A DNA stretch of 64,000 nt. Origin: Himantopus leucocephalus (lineage: Eukaryota > Chordata > Aves > Charadriiformes > Recurvirostridae). The position numbers were made by a program, and so were the translations under genes. Below are positions 50,391-63,189 of the stretch, one piece after another. Within the stretch, counting starts at the first letter, position 1, and each line of letters starts with the position of its first letter. The notes under the pieces were generated by a model. It had not been told where the DNA came from and searched no databases. It saw nothing but the letters and a program-made list of their open reading frames with translations. Location: the NCBI GenBank assembly GCA_003993805.1, contig RSEF01000024.1:7134298-7198297 (forward strand). Reading direction: 5' to 3'.

Positions 50391-50391
50391 G
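50211..50391. other. Poly(T) tract containing a 100-N assembly gap
   Basis: N bases at 50248-50347 are flanked on both sides by long T runs with occasional GTC or C. On the coding strand this is an A-rich tract in the presumed NCAM1 3' UTR, and the assembly evidently broke in it. Confidence 0.95.
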
Positions 50392-50751
50392 TCTAGGAGT
50401 AGTTGATTTTGAGCTTCCCAACCACACTGCAAATGGTATTTGCAATTTTGCTGCTTTGAATATACACAGGGTCACCTAAGCCCTGATTTGGTTACGGGTT
50501 TAACCCTGTTTTTAAAATGTATTACTTTTTAAAAGCAAGTGCACAACAAATAGAACCTTTCTAGAAATCTTTAAAAAAAAAAAAAAGAAAAAGAAAAGAA
50601 AAAGAGAGATTCCCCCCCTCCCCCCATTTATGCATTTTCTGTTTTGTTTGTTTTTTAAAAAAAGGCAACAGACACTAGAGGAATGAGATGTGTTTTGTGT
50701 TTTAAATGCTTGGGTGAAGTTGTTCTGTCATTTGTTTTCATCTGTCGCTGA

Positions 50752-50872
50752 TCATGCTTTGCTCTCATTTTCATTTGTTTGTGTGGCTTCATTAGGGACC
50801 GTCTTGACTTCTGCTGGAGGTGTCTTAGTTTCCGTTGCTTGCACTTCAGATTTGTCTTCTACTGGGATTTTC
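50752..50872 (-). CDS. NCAM1: NCAM1 terminal coding exon
   Basis: 121 bases after TCCTCAG, encoding [20 protein letters not shown], then [19 protein letters not shown] and TGA. The ending ENESKA is the conserved NCAM1 C-terminus. Confidence 0.95.
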
Positions 50873-53800
50873 CTGAGGAAGAATCACCAAAATGGCACAG
50901 TTTAGAGACAGAGAAATATAGACTGCCTGTTGCTGAATTAGTGATAAGGAAAGAATATGTTTCCGGAAACAAGCAAATATATTGCGATGCTAGAGAAAAA
51001 TGAGCATTCCCCAATGCAGAAATAAGTAAAACCAAACTCACCCCCCGCCCCAGCTTCATTTTTAGCTCTAGTGAAATCTTTTTTGGTTTTCCTCCTGCCC
51101 GAGTAGGATGAGGTCTCAGGCTGCAGCAGAGACGCATGGCATGTTGTGGTGTGAAAAAAGGAACAAAAGGGAAAGCTCACAGTTGCAAAGGAATTTGATT
51201 TTACCATTACTCATTTATGTTACCCAAACATCCTATTAAAACAGACCGCCATTTCAGCAGAAAACCTTTTTCCCTACAGGAAGTCAGTCCCAGAATTTCC
51301 CAGTACACATTGCAGGAAGAGAAAAGCAGTAGTGAATTTTGTCAAACACATTTTCCAAGTGTAAGGGAGGTCAGCATCTTCACAGGCTAAAGCTCAGGTT
51401 CATCAGCCTGTCTTTCGGCACTTTACGGAAGAATGAGAGAAGCCTGTTTGCCCAACGCTCTCATAGTCATGAGAAGTGCCACACAAGGCTAATCTGGCGG
51501 CCTCCCTGGAGAAGTGCCCGTTCCACTGAGTCTGAGACAACTGCAATCTTAATTCACCCTGACGAGCAGGTGAGATGAATATAAGCCTATGGTTGCAATA
51601 CTGATTTGCCCCGAGGGAAGCAGATGAGCAGGACAGGTAGAGGAAGGTGGCTGGATCGGCAGAAAGAACACAGTTCTGCATTCCACCATACCAAGCATTC
51701 ACTTACATGACAGAGACCAAGTTGCATTAATTCAGTTGAAATGTTTCCTTGCTATGGGCAAACCATTTCCTACCTCCTTTCAGCTCAGTACCGGATCACA
51801 ATTCTCTGTTCTGTTTGCCTCGCTGTAGCACCCAGCGTGACAGGGCAGTGGCTTTAGGTACAGTGAGCTGAAGCGAATGTGGATTTCTCTGCCTGGGAGC
51901 AGCTAGCTGCACCCGCCAAGGCTGTCTGGTTCCCTCCGGCCCTAGTGCACCTGCTGTGACGCCCAGACTTTCCAGGAAGGGCCAGATGCTCCATAGCTGT
52001 GTGGGGCACAGGGCAGTGCTGTGGAACAGCCACGCAGTCTCCCAAGTTTGGGGAGGACAGGAGCACAGCAGGGAGGTTGGGAGGCCAGAGCCGCGAGATG
52101 TAAAAGCACCTGAATAATACAGTAAAACAGTGTGGGTTTTCACTCAGATCTCGAAAAGAGCCTGGTTCTTGGTTCTACAGTGTCTGACTGACTGCTCTTC
52201 TGTGAGTGCTAATACACATTGCAATTACAATGTCAAAGCCAACGATCAAGGCCCATGCTTTATTTTGGATTAAATGCAAAACTTCCAGAATGAGGTAATT
52301 TTCCTGGAGATGTGGGGATGGAAAAAGTTCTAACCGAAGCCGTGACTTAGAGTATGTCTCCAGTGTGGTTGCTATAGCATAGCCTACATTTATCTGAGCG
52401 AGCTGTAAACCTAGCTCTAGAACAGCTATTTAGGTTCTTGGCAGCAGTCTAGCTGACAATGCAGATCCCAGTGTCCTCAATACACTTTCCATTGCAAAAG
52501 CTAAAGATGCAGTGTGAACTCAGTCTTTTGGTTTTGGGAGCTGCTCCCACAACAAATCTGAGCTGCCTTTCCAGGACTCTTTCCCGTGATAAAGCACAGA
52601 CCCTGCTCAGGTAGGAAAGGAAAGATACTCCTTATATTTCGTCCTGCCTCTATCAACACATGGTGTCCAAATAGGAAGCCAGAACGAACAGGGACCTTAG
52701 GTACTTGTCCCCTCAAGCATGGCTTATCCATTTTCAGTCAGCATTTTCCAGGCTTCCATGGTCATGGCTCCGTCAGTAGTTACCAACACAGTAAGAATGT
52801 TCTTGTCCAACATCTGCACAACAGCTGGGGACCCTCCCCCCAGTTACCCAGGTGAGGACTTCATGCTGCTTTCACTCTCCAGTTACAGTGTCTCCTGCCA
52901 AACCCAAGGTGCAGACTCGTCTCAGCTGAGGAAAGTAGATCCTGTCCAGATGGCATAAGGCTCCAAAGGAACCCTGGGGTTGTCCTGCCTAGGAGCATGC
53001 TGATGCTCTCTGAATAAATCAGCTGGGTAAAGAGGAGACCTGGTAGAGTGGATGGAGACTCATCTCTAATATACCAGGACAGCATGCCGCCAAGTTATCC
53101 TGACCCAACTGTGCTGTGACTGCTTCCCCTCTCTCAGACAGGATCACGTTGCCTTATCCTTTTGCCAGTTTAGGGACAAACCCAGAGCTACCATGCTTTT
53201 GAAGTTTCACATGGCACTAGTTTCTGCCCTGCCTTATGCTGAAATAAGTTCTGAAGGGCTCCACTGATCTGCTATGAAATTGAATTTGGGTGGCTGTGCT
53301 CACTGAACTGCAGGAACCCAGCACCTGTGAGGACAGCACCTCCTTTGCATGCCTCAACTGTTTCTGATCCCTTTCGTAAAAGAATAACCTACCATAGGCA
53401 AAGCTGCATAAAAGTCTAAAGAATAACACATTTATGATGAAGTCCTGTGTTTGTCTGTTCTCTGCTTCCCTGGCACAGCCTATTCCTGCTTTCCTCCTGG
53501 ACCTTTAAAGCCAAGCCCTGTTTAGGTGCTTCACAGGTGAGTTAGTTTGCTAAGGAAACAATGAGATTAGTTAAGAGAACACCCAACAAGAACACAGCAC
53601 AAGCACCAGTGCACAAGGGACACAGCACACAACCAACAGAAGATTAAAGGCAGCCATACTCGGTCTTCGCAGGTGCAGCAGGTACAGAGCTGTCTGCAGG
53701 GGAAGAAGCAAGCTCACGAGCTTGCCCGCTAGTCACACTGGCGGGAGTAGTAGTGCCAAGAGCTGCAAAAACATCCTTTGCAAGATCAATGTCTGGTGTC

Positions 53801-56800
53801 TTGAAGGTCCCTTCGTCCATTTTAAAGTCCTCATTCTGTGAGGGGTTTGTGGTGCTGCCTGAAGCAGCCTCACTCTTCAGATTGCTTGGGTTCTTGCTTG
53901 TCTCTGTTGGGCTCTTCACTGTACTGGGCTGCACAGCTTCCTTTTCAGGGCTCTTGGTGCTTGAGACCTCTTGCTTGGGCTCTGATGGAGCTGGAGCGCT
54001 AGTGAGGTTTGCAGGGCTTGGGGCAGCTGGCTTGTTACCAGCTGCCACTTTGGAGGTCTCGGCCACGTTAGCAACAGCGCTGGGGCTGAGCACTGCACCT
54101 TGGTTGGACAGGACACTTGAAGACAAATTATTAGTAGCTGGAGTAGAGCTTGGGGTATCGCTGAGATCAACAAGGGGGGCTACTTTGGGGGTGGAGGAGG
54201 GTGGTGGTGAAGAGACTGAGGTGGCTGCCCCTTTGGCTGGAGTAGCCTGGCCAGGTGACACGGAGTTTGAGTCAGGAATGGCCGTGGCTGGTGGGGCAAT
54301 ACTGGAGGTCAGCGTAGTGGTCTCACTGGTGGGGCTGTTCTGAGCAGTGGCAAAGGTTTCAGTGATAGTGTCAGAGTTAGTGGTGCCCGTAGTTACAGAA
54401 GGCAGCATATCCTCAACAGTGGCTGCAGTATCAGCGGGGTGCCTGTGAAGAGGACAGGAGTAGAAGAGAAATAGAGACAATGAAGCCCGTAAATGACAGG
54501 AGAGGAAAGGAGAGCAGAGCGTAAGAGTGAGAAGGCAGGTGGGTGAAGCAGCAGCAGCATGGCACGTGGTTAAAACACACACAGAACATGGAGCGGTACT
54601 CAGAGGAGCAGAAACCTTTCAGAGGTCAAGCGTGCAATGGGTAGCAAGGGCTGGCTGGGATGACCGAAGAATAACTAGGAAAAGAAAATGAGCAAAGAGG
54701 ACACATCCTTCGGGAATGGCTTGCTCCTGCAGATTTTGGTTCAAGTCTTAGCCAAGCGTAACCCTGTCAACTTGCAGAGACTCTTCTCTTTTAGCCTAAC
54801 TTTCCTCTCAGCCTCTTCCACCCAACCTCACAAGGAAGCTTTCTACTAGTTCCCTGAGCTTGCAGCCCTGTGCCACAACGTCCCCGTGTAGGACCCCTGA
54901 ATCCAGCCCCTCATCTTGGCCCTGTCCTTTTGCCTGCAAGTCTAAGCCCTTCATCAAACCACACAGAATTCTTTTTCTCACACATGCATGTAATGCATGT
55001 GTATATGCACATACACGTACATACATTCAGCTTTGAGGTGATGTCTTCTGCCCTTCTGACCAGATTCCAGCCTGTTCCAGGCTTATTAACAGAGAGAAAG
55101 CCTTCATAGAGGAGGACAATTGAGTTAAAACTCTGGTAAGACTAGCCAAGAAAATCAGGACAATATAAATCCCAGCTGTTCCCCAGTGCGTCCGTATTTC
55201 AGAGCTGTTTGTGGACATCGCCTACTTTCTCCTCTCACCTCACAGAGACTCCCGGCAGAGAAATTTAACCAGTGGGCCCCACTGCTAACATTATCAAAGG
55301 AGGTGAGCAGTACACGGGTGGAAGAGACTGACCACCTCACCACTGTGATATCTCTGCTGAAGGAAACGAACCCAACTTGCGTCATCAATCCCAAACCTCA
55401 CCTAAACATTAACAAGCATTTCAGCAGCCTCCTAAAGTGAATTCCTCCAAATTACTACTCCAGAAACTGTGGAGAAGTACTTGGAGGACATTAGAACTGC
55501 AGCTGTTGAGGAAAGAGCTTAATATAGACAGTGGGCAATACTTAAACCTTGCCAATCCCAGCTAACATGGATTCACAGACTCAGGCCCCTAACAAGTTCT
55601 CCAATATAAACAAAACTCATAGGTAGCTGTCAGCCCTCTCACAGAATGATGAGACTTGCCATGCCTCTCCCAACATCCAGAGCATAGCTACTCTGCTGCT
55701 ATCGGTAGAGACGACTGCTTTCACCATGGGGTGTCCAAACAATCATCCAGCATTGCTAGGGCAGAGCTCAAGCAGGAGTCGGTGCTAGCTGGGGGCTGCT
55801 TTTGCTCTGGATCCTTTGCAGTGAACCCAGACAGATGCCTGATCTACGCACTGGACAGGACTGACAGAGACAGGCCTTTCAAGAAACATTGCTTTACTCC
55901 CCTTCCAGTACTGGAAATAGGAGTCACTGAATCTCGGGGAAGAGAGGAGGCATTTCCTCACTGGTATGTCACAAACAAAGTGTGGAGATTTTACCTTTCT
56001 TCTTCTTCTCTTCCTGCCCTAAGTCATGGGCACAAGAGACCAGGGATTAAGGCAACTGAGGGCAATGTATTGACCCTGTGCTAAGATTGACTAAAGTCAA
56101 CATACTCTGGCTCTGTCAGCGGAGTGGTCTCATTGGGCTCTGTGTGTTTTCCCCCATCGTGGTTGGGGGTCCGCTCCTCTTCAGTCCGCACCTCCACAAT
56201 AGGCTCCTTGGACTCATCTTTCCTGTAACAAGGGAATTGCATGGAGATTGGTTCCCATTCACACTAGGTATCCTCCTGCAAAGACATGCTGCAAATGTAG
56301 ATAGTAAATGACAGAAACAGATTGGCCTAAACAGCAGATTACTTCTTTTTGTCACTCCCCCTTCCATTTATTACCTACGGCACAAGACCACCGTGATGTC
56401 CAGCATTTGGGCCAGCCGTTTCATGGCTACTTACAGGAATAGCACAAAACCAGAAACAGTTGAAAAAAACCCTTCCTGGAAATATAAAGCAGAACCAGCG
56501 TGGCCCCNACCTAAACAGCAGATTACTTCTTTTTGTCACTTCCCCTTCCATTTATTACCTACGGCACAAGACCACTGTGATGTCCAGCATTTGGGCCAGC
56601 CATTTCATGGCTACTTACAGGAATAGGACAAAACCAGAAACAGTTGGAAAAAACCCTTCCTGGAAATATAAAGCAGAACCAGCGTGGCCCCAGATCTTTT
56701 CAGTACCCTCCCATCAGAGATGAAAAACCCAGAACTCCCTAAAACAGTTTATTTTCTGGAGCTGCTGAGGGAACACACTGATAAACAGAAGAAGCAATAT

Positions 56801-57027
56801 AACTGATGACAGTACTCACGAGAAGGCGGCTTTGCCCTCCTCCATGTCTTTGCCCTTGGCTCCTGGGCCGGATTTGCCACATAAGTTGACAGCAATGCAC
56901 ATCAGCAGGCCACACTTGTTCAGGAAGTAGCAGGTGACATCCACAGCCACCAGGAGCAGCACAAAGATAACAATGAGAATGCCTACGATGGCAGCAGTCC
57001 CAAGGCCTGATGTAGGGCTAGTGCTAG
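50752..57027 (-). CDS. NCAM1: NCAM1, neural cell adhesion molecule 1 (3' part: transmembrane and cytoplasmic exons)
   Basis: Four exons in phase (56820-57027, 56106-56222, 53660-54442, 50752-50872) encode the C-terminus of the transmembrane forms. In order: a short stalk ([12 protein letters not shown]), one membrane helix ([18 protein letters not shown]), membrane-proximal cysteines in [20 protein letters not shown] (known palmitoylation region), a charged cytoplasmic stretch, the Ser/Thr/Pro-rich 180-kDa insert, and the terminal segment ending NENESKA. NCAM1 is a cell-surface immunoglobulin-superfamily protein for homophilic adhesion in neurons and muscle. The Ig and fibronectin exons must lie to the right of the window. 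The 783-base exon is a multiple of three, so skipping it yields NCAM-140 and including it NCAM-180. The exon for the GPI-linked 120-kDa form was not found. Confidence 0.96.
50873..53659 (-). other. NCAM1: NCAM1 intron before the terminal exon
   Basis: 2.8 kb without recognised exons or repeats. Its donor (GTATGG) is used only when the 180-specific exon is included. Confidence 0.8.
53660..54442 (-). CDS. NCAM1: NCAM1 exon specific to the 180-kDa isoform
   Basis: 783 bases (261 codons) after a CTTCACAG acceptor, starting [18 protein letters not shown] and ending PAAPAKTE across a GTATGG donor. Rich in Ser, Thr, Pro and Ala with no Cys in the exon. Human NCAM-180 has an insert of similar length (about 267). 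In brain this isoform links to the spectrin cytoskeleton at synapses. Reading past the donor meets a stop within four codons, so splicing is required. Confidence 0.95.
54443..56105 (-). other. NCAM1: NCAM1 intron before the 180-specific exon
   Basis: 1.66 kb. Contains a purine-pyrimidine alternating tract with a 10-bp-arm palindrome near 55.0 kb. No further exon was seen. Confidence 0.8.
54979..55025. repeat. Alternating purine-pyrimidine tract with palindrome
   Basis: ACACATGCAT (54980-54989) and ATGCATGTGT (54993-55002) are exact inverted repeats with a 3-base loop, inside about 47 bases of nearly strict purine-pyrimidine alternation. Such DNA can form cruciform or Z-DNA. Confidence 0.8.
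56106..56222 (-). CDS. NCAM1: NCAM1 cytoplasmic exon shared by 140 and 180 forms
   Basis: 117 bases encoding [20 protein letters not shown] then [18 protein letters not shown], nearly identical to the mammalian protein. Acceptor TTACAG, donor GTATGT. Confidence 0.95.
56326..56691. repeat. 182-bp duplication across a single N (probable assembly artefact)
   Basis: Bases 56326-56507 and 56510-56691 are nearly identical 182-bp copies separated by N at 56508 and one extra base, in the NCAM1 intron between the transmembrane and cytoplasmic exons. The exons are not affected. Confidence 0.87.
56820..57027 (-). CDS. NCAM1: NCAM1 transmembrane exon
   Basis: 208 bases between CTAAAG and GTGAGT. Encodes the stalk, the membrane-spanning helix, the juxtamembrane cysteines and [12 protein letters not shown]. 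Begins in phase 1, so a preceding fibronectin-type exon must end with one base of a split codon. Confidence 0.95.
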
Positions 57028-60000
57028 CTTTAGAGATCAAAAAGAGAAGAAAAGAAAACATTGTAGTTAAAAGGAGAGTTGGGGCTCGTTTCTGCTCAAA
57101 TTTGGCTATGCTTAGGTTGCAAGCATGGGAAACTTCGAGAAAGTAAACCCTCCCCCTAGCAGCCTTGTGCTATAACCAGTACTATATATAACCTTGAGCT
57201 ATAACCAGCAATCCTAAAGACATGCAGGACAACCTACCTGAAAAGACAGATTCACTTGGACCTAATGGGGCTTTTCCCATCTCAGTTGGGCTAAGGCCTG
57301 GAAAGCAGATGACAGAAACCTCTTCTACTGTAGCATATACCCAGCTGGAACTCTGAAGGGCTCCTGTTTCCCTCCACTGCTTCCTCAAGATGAAGGCTGT
57401 GTCTCGGGTCCAGAGCGACTTTGGCATTGCCGCGCTGGCACAAGTAAAGCCTACGCTCTGTAGCATGACTTGCCCTGGGGAGGGGGCACAGAATACTGGG
57501 TGATACCTGTGGTGCCTCAGTGTTGATTAACCCCTTATGTGGTGAAAAGGAAAGGAGGAATTAAAACCCCTCCTGTTGCTCAGGTAAGGGCCAGCTATCC
57601 AGAACTGGCAAGTGGTAAGCTTTTCGTGTCTTAGCCAGAGATAGCTGAGCTCATCAGTTAATGCTCTAGGACTGTTTTGGCTTAGGTACAGACAGCAATC
57701 CAGGCAGCCTTCTAAGGACGCAGATGGTGCAGATAAGCAGACTGTCACTCTGTTAACGTTGTCCTGGGCAGAGCAGCTGCCCGCTCCACCGCACCCAGTC
57801 TCCACCAAGTTTCCCCAGCTATAGAATAGAAAAAAATACCTTGCTTTTTCCAGTAGACAAAAGGACAGCAGGTGAGAGGTGGTGATGGAGGCCTAGAAAA
57901 TGCTTGGGGTTGCCCATATACTACTTACTTCAGGGAAGTGTCTTTAACTTTCTACCTGCTTGTAAAATGCTGGGTACTTTCTTAGAAACAGGGAGTGGCT
58001 AAATACATCAGTTAATCCTATCAAAGCCTTTGATCATCTCAAAACCAACAGGAACAGCCTTGAACGTTGCCAGCTGCGGCTTCCCAGTCTCTTACTATCA
58101 TACCCTAAACACAAACTACCTTTTGTTCCTGTGGTTTTATTCAGAATAATTCTTCCCACGCTGCTGATGTGCAGGCAGACCATTTGGCTGTTGGCTCAGA
58201 CAGTTCAGCACCTATTTAGGTGTACCAAACTACTCAAAACCAGCTTGCTAGTCTCAACTGTCACATAATCTGCCTCTCACTGTGGGACTACGCACTCAGC
58301 AAAGGCCTGTGCGTCTGACAGAGCTGCTTACTGATGTTTACTGAGACAGCTGAACAAGGGCAGCATGTTTGTCATTGTCCATAGGAGTATTTTGGTTGGT
58401 TTTTATCCTTCAATTAAGATCCAATTCTGTTCATTTCTACTGCATTTTTTTTACTGCTGGATGTCACAACCCCCAAACACTTAGAATCTTTTCTTTGCAG
58501 AAAAGCCCAACAAAGCACCTCTTTCCACTCAGCCCGATCTATGTTGACTCTGACAGGTGGAGAGATCATTTCCAGGGCTCACGGACACTCACCATACCCT
58601 CTGCCACAGATTTTATTACGTAAAATAGGAGACAGGATATCCTTAGCGTGAGGCAGGTAAGTGTTGTTTCATTTTGTGACCCTGATATGTATTGAGGAAT
58701 CCAGATTCCAACAGGAAAGTTTCTTTCTGCATTTGACTGTATCCAAAAGTCACTCTGAAGCACCCAACTCTGACACTTACATCACAAGTCCATTAAACAT
58801 TCAGCAGAACACGTGTGCGACAGATCAGACCCCTGCCAGCACCTTGCAGCAAGCTGCATAATTAAATGAATTAATCGCCCTCTGATGCATGCAGGGAGTG
58901 AGAAGGTCATGTATTTTCCCTCTTCTAATGTATTCAGGATTCTCACATGGATTATTCAGTAATTAACATGTTCCTGTTCACACCAGCTCCAGGAGAAAAA
59001 GCTAAACGTGTTAAACCTTTCCTCTCATCTACATCATCTTTCTGGGAATGAGCTCCTTGGCAGGCTAGTAAAGGTGCACTCAGGAAAGCCTCGCAGACAG
59101 GATTACAGGATAATAGTTCCTTCTTGTGCCTCCAAAATATACCTCATCTCAGTCACCAGAGCTGGAGTGAGACAAAGTATTTCATCCTGGGACAAATGGA
59201 GTTTTCCCATGTGCTAGAAGAGATCTTCCGGAAAATTCTATGATTCCATTCAAACAAAGCAAAGCATCCCACTCTTTGCTTCCTTTCCCCACCAGCTTTT
59301 ACAAGACCTGTCAGTATCAGCTATAAGCCCCTCAAGGTCAGGAATTATTTGTGGCATAAACCACATCAATAGCCTTATACATTGCCCATGTCTTGTCTGT
59401 GAACCACCGTACACGGCCCACGCGAACTGCAAGAACAACTGCAAAAACTGCAAACCCATTAGGACAATCACAGCGTCTGCCTCTGGGGCACAGCCAGAGC
59501 TTCTGGGTCCTCAGTAGGCAGTGCAGCAGTGGCTGTTTTCAAGCACTTTAGTGTTTACACATGGTATTGGACTTGGGTAAGCTGCTTTACATGAATAGTG
59601 AGGAAGGAACTAATTTCTTCCCTGTGCAGGTGTCAGTTTGCTGTGCCATTGGAGATCAAAAGGTTCAGTCATTCCCACGGGAACCTGGGCCAGCGTGTTA
59701 CCATTTCACTTCTGGCAGTACCAAGGGACATATATAAGCAGCTGGAAATGAAAGAATACCTCTGTCTGTGGCATCGGTATGACTAACGTGGGAAAGCTGT
59801 TCAGAAAAGATGCTGAGGAAGGTGACAATTCAGGGAAATATCACCATCATGGTTGAAGAATTAAAAAAAAAATTCTTTGGGAAACTCAGTCAATGTAACT
59901 TAAAAAAAAATGTGCAGGGATGAATTAGGTCATTGTAGCCTTATATGCAGCAGAATAGTACATACAATAAAGGCACTTTATTTGAACAAAGATACAATAA

Positions 60001-63000
60001 GATTCAAAAGCTGGAAACAAGGTGGATGAGCTTAGCGTAGGAATAACGTATGAAATTTTAACAGAAATTCCCAAAGGAGAGCAGAATGTCATATCTTTCT
60101 CCATCAAATTTGGTTGAATAGAAATCTGCTTTACTTTCCAAACAGGGGTTTTATGCAGGTTATTTAGCACTATTGCAGAAAAGCCTGTCTGAATACTCAC
60201 CTGTCTCTATTTAGGATTAGTAACAGAAAGCAAAAAAGGAAGAAAAAGATGGTTTCTGTTCCAAGCAACATCTGCCATTCCACTTAAAATGACAATGGTG
60301 GGTTCTCATATGTTTACGTGTGCATGTCTGTGCATTTCTGTGACAAGAGCTTGAGATGCAGAGTATTAGTTCTCTGATAGCTCTTGGCAAGCACTACAAT
60401 CCATTGGGACAGCGGACACTCTGTTCTTCCAAAAAGTCCCCTGCAAGTACCAGGCCCCCAAAAAAGACTGATCTTGCTAATTACAATGTGTACGATGGAA
60501 AAAGTGCCAGATTTCTACTCAGAGGCCCAGTGATGGGTCCATGATCTACAGCCTGTCTAAATTTTGCTTTTACATAGCTTCCATCAGCTTCTTGGGAGGC
60601 ACTGAAAACACAAAGGTAACATGAACACAAATCTAAATGTTCACAGACAGAAAATCTGAAAATTGTTGCAGGTATCCCAGCTTTTATGAAAGGAAGGCTG
60701 TCCTCACATGAAAGGTTAGAAAAGATCAGATATAACAGAGAAAAAATGGTTTTATGACTAACATGACAGATAAAGGCGTTCAAACCTAGCATCAATTCTC
60801 TGTTTTGCCACGGATTTTCTCTGTGACCTCAAGCATCCCTGAAACAGTTAAGCTTCAGCCACTACAACTGCCAGAGATTCGCTGAAGCCAATATAACAAC
60901 AGTTCATAGCAAAGATGTGCCCCGCTATCCTTCCACTTGGCCCTATCTTTTACATTTAGGAAGCAAGGACATAAACTATTTCTAATGCTATGCTAGGAGG
61001 GCTACTATATAAATACAAAATAATACTGAATATCCTCAGAAGTCCATTTGGTTTAATTAGGATGAAGATACAGTTCTAACCCAGACTGGTGTGGTCTTGC
61101 AGCCACAGAAAATGATCTGCAGCTGATCCACAAAATTGCAAAGAGCACCCAAGTTACACCGAGTGACTGTGCTGTCAGTGAAACTTCAACATGAAGTGCT
61201 GCAGGACAGCAGTCTGCAAGAACTGCTGTAACCTGGTAGGAGACTGGCCCCGAAATTTTGGAACCCACTGCACAGGGTTATAAAATCCACCAAGCACTAC
61301 CCTTCCAATTTCTGCTATGATAGCTACAAAATAACTCTTTTCTCTCTAAACACCCAAAGAGGAGCTACTGAATAGGTACAAGTGTCCCCTCCTTGTTTCT
61401 CCCTCCCTTCCAAACCATTACCTTTCCTGCTCTGCCCCAGGGAGCACGAGCAGCTACAATAGGAAGGACTACCAGGAAGAAAAGTACGGAGGTGGGGAGA
61501 ATAAGGGCAAATCTGCAGAGTAATGCCCTTGTTTTTGTGCTATTCTCAGATTTTAGGTTTCAGACAATGAAACCAGGCCAAGGTAATCGCCTGCACTGTT
61601 TTGGGGGTTTTTTTTTTCTTTCCCCTAGGCTAGTAAGAAAGTCCTGCAATTTTCATAACTTTGAAATCTCTTCCACTAGTTCTGGTTTTATACATTCTAA
61701 TTCATGCCATGAATTGATATTCCAAATCTTTCCAAGACTAACAATAAGGAGGAATAATATAAGAATCCTTAAAGACCCCATGAACTTGGAGGCTGTTGGT
61801 ACTGCATTTCTTTTTTCTGTATATATTGTGCAAAGGGATTTTGCTGTTGCTATAAAATGCTGGAAGCACGTAGTATATTATTCAGTTTCACAGACTGGCA
61901 CATTTGATTAAATTAAATTGATCTACAAATACTTTAAGAACTATTCACTCCATCCTGTAGCTAAATTTATGTTGTATTTAATCAAACTAATATTTAGACA
62001 CTTAATATCCCTAATGAGTTTGCTGGGGATACAGCAAAGGATACAAAAGAAGTGTATAAACAAACAGTCAGGGTTTTGAGCATCAGCTGCTAACACTGTG
62101 TGTATGAGAGTACATGCGTATCACCAGTGAGTGCTACCATGGAAACAGACGGTGGACATTTCTGACCTGATCCAGAGCACGTTCAACCTGACAAGAAGAT
62201 TTCCATTGATTCCCTTTTGCTGTTCTCAGGACTAAGAGAAATAATTCTTCCACAGGTTTAATAAGGAAACACAAAATGTTAAAAAATTTCTTGAGGCCTT
62301 AATTCTAAAGAAGTGATGAATTTATTAATTACAAATTATTTTTTCAATGGCAAATGAGCTTCCTGCAAGACTGACCTTTCTAATCACCCTTATTTTACAG
62401 TGTACAATAAAATGACCCATCAGTTTTACTTTCTGCAACTTTGCACAGACATCAGCCCTGTCAGAGAGAGCAGAACCACTCAGATGTGTCTTCCTAGTGG
62501 GGTCTCAGCTAGAGTGCGTGCAGAATGTTCAGGCACAGGCAGACAAAGAGAGAAAAAAGAAATGGAGAGAGGCAGGTATGATTTCAGGCATTTCAAAGGT
62601 CCTACAATATTTGGCAGAAGAGAGAAGAACAAACAAAACAAATAAAAACTCATTTCATGCATCAGAATAAAAAACCCCAAACCCTAGGAGAAAAGCTATT
62701 TGTTCTCAGTGGATGCTAACAGCTTTACTTTGCAAACACTTAGAAGTATCCTTCAAACGAGGGGTGCCACATTTTACAAACTTCATTCTCTCAGACACTC
62801 TGCACAATTTGTAGCGGAGAAAAGCAACATGCAAGCAACTTTCCATTTCAAGGGACAACAGCTTCTGTTTCCACACAGATTTAGGCTCGACAATTTACGC
62901 TTGCTTTTAACTTAGCTACTAGGTAGCAGAAATACAAAGCAGTCTGTGGAGCATTCCTTCCAAGACATGAGGGCAATGGCTGCTTCCCAGAACTACTACT

Positions 63001-63154
63001 GAACTCCTTTTAGATTGTCACCAAAACTGTGTGGCTTGAGCAGTCTGCTCCTGTGATTTTCCTATGACTGACTCCCTTACAAGGATGAAAAGGGGAATAA
63101 GAGCATACAAAAAGGAAAAACTGTAAGCAACAAGTAAGTCACACGAAGATCAAA

Positions 63155-63189
63155 GAATCATAGAATTGTTGAGGTTGGAAGGGACCTTT
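63155..63189 (-). mobile_element. CR1 LINE 3' end, truncated by gap
   Basis: GAATCATAGAATTGTTGAGG followed by TTGGAAGGGACCTT is the characteristic 3' terminus of avian CR1 read in reverse complement. The element body would lie to the right and is replaced by the gap. Confidence 0.9.

Larger units (their letters stand above)
46975..50751 (-). other. NCAM1: Presumed NCAM1 3' untranslated region
   Basis: Sequence downstream of the NCAM1 stop is AT-rich with A- and T-tracts and has AATAAA hexamers on the minus strand at 48617-48622, 48541-48546, 47854-47859 and 46990-46995. The last precedes a G/T-containing stretch and could end the longest transcript. NCAM1 messages are known for multi-kilobase 3' UTRs. 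Included are a CR1 fragment, an ATT-type microsatellite, an 11-bp hairpin and a 100-N gap. The boundary is a guess. Confidence 0.45.

Noticed and set aside
53644..53659. Four extra codons and stop after the 180-specific exon
   Set aside because: They follow a good GTATGG donor and the known NCAM1 C-terminus is encoded at 50752-50872.
53753..54343. Open frame of 196 codons on the plus strand
   Set aside because: It is exactly antisense to the NCAM1 180-specific exon and reflects that exon's composition.
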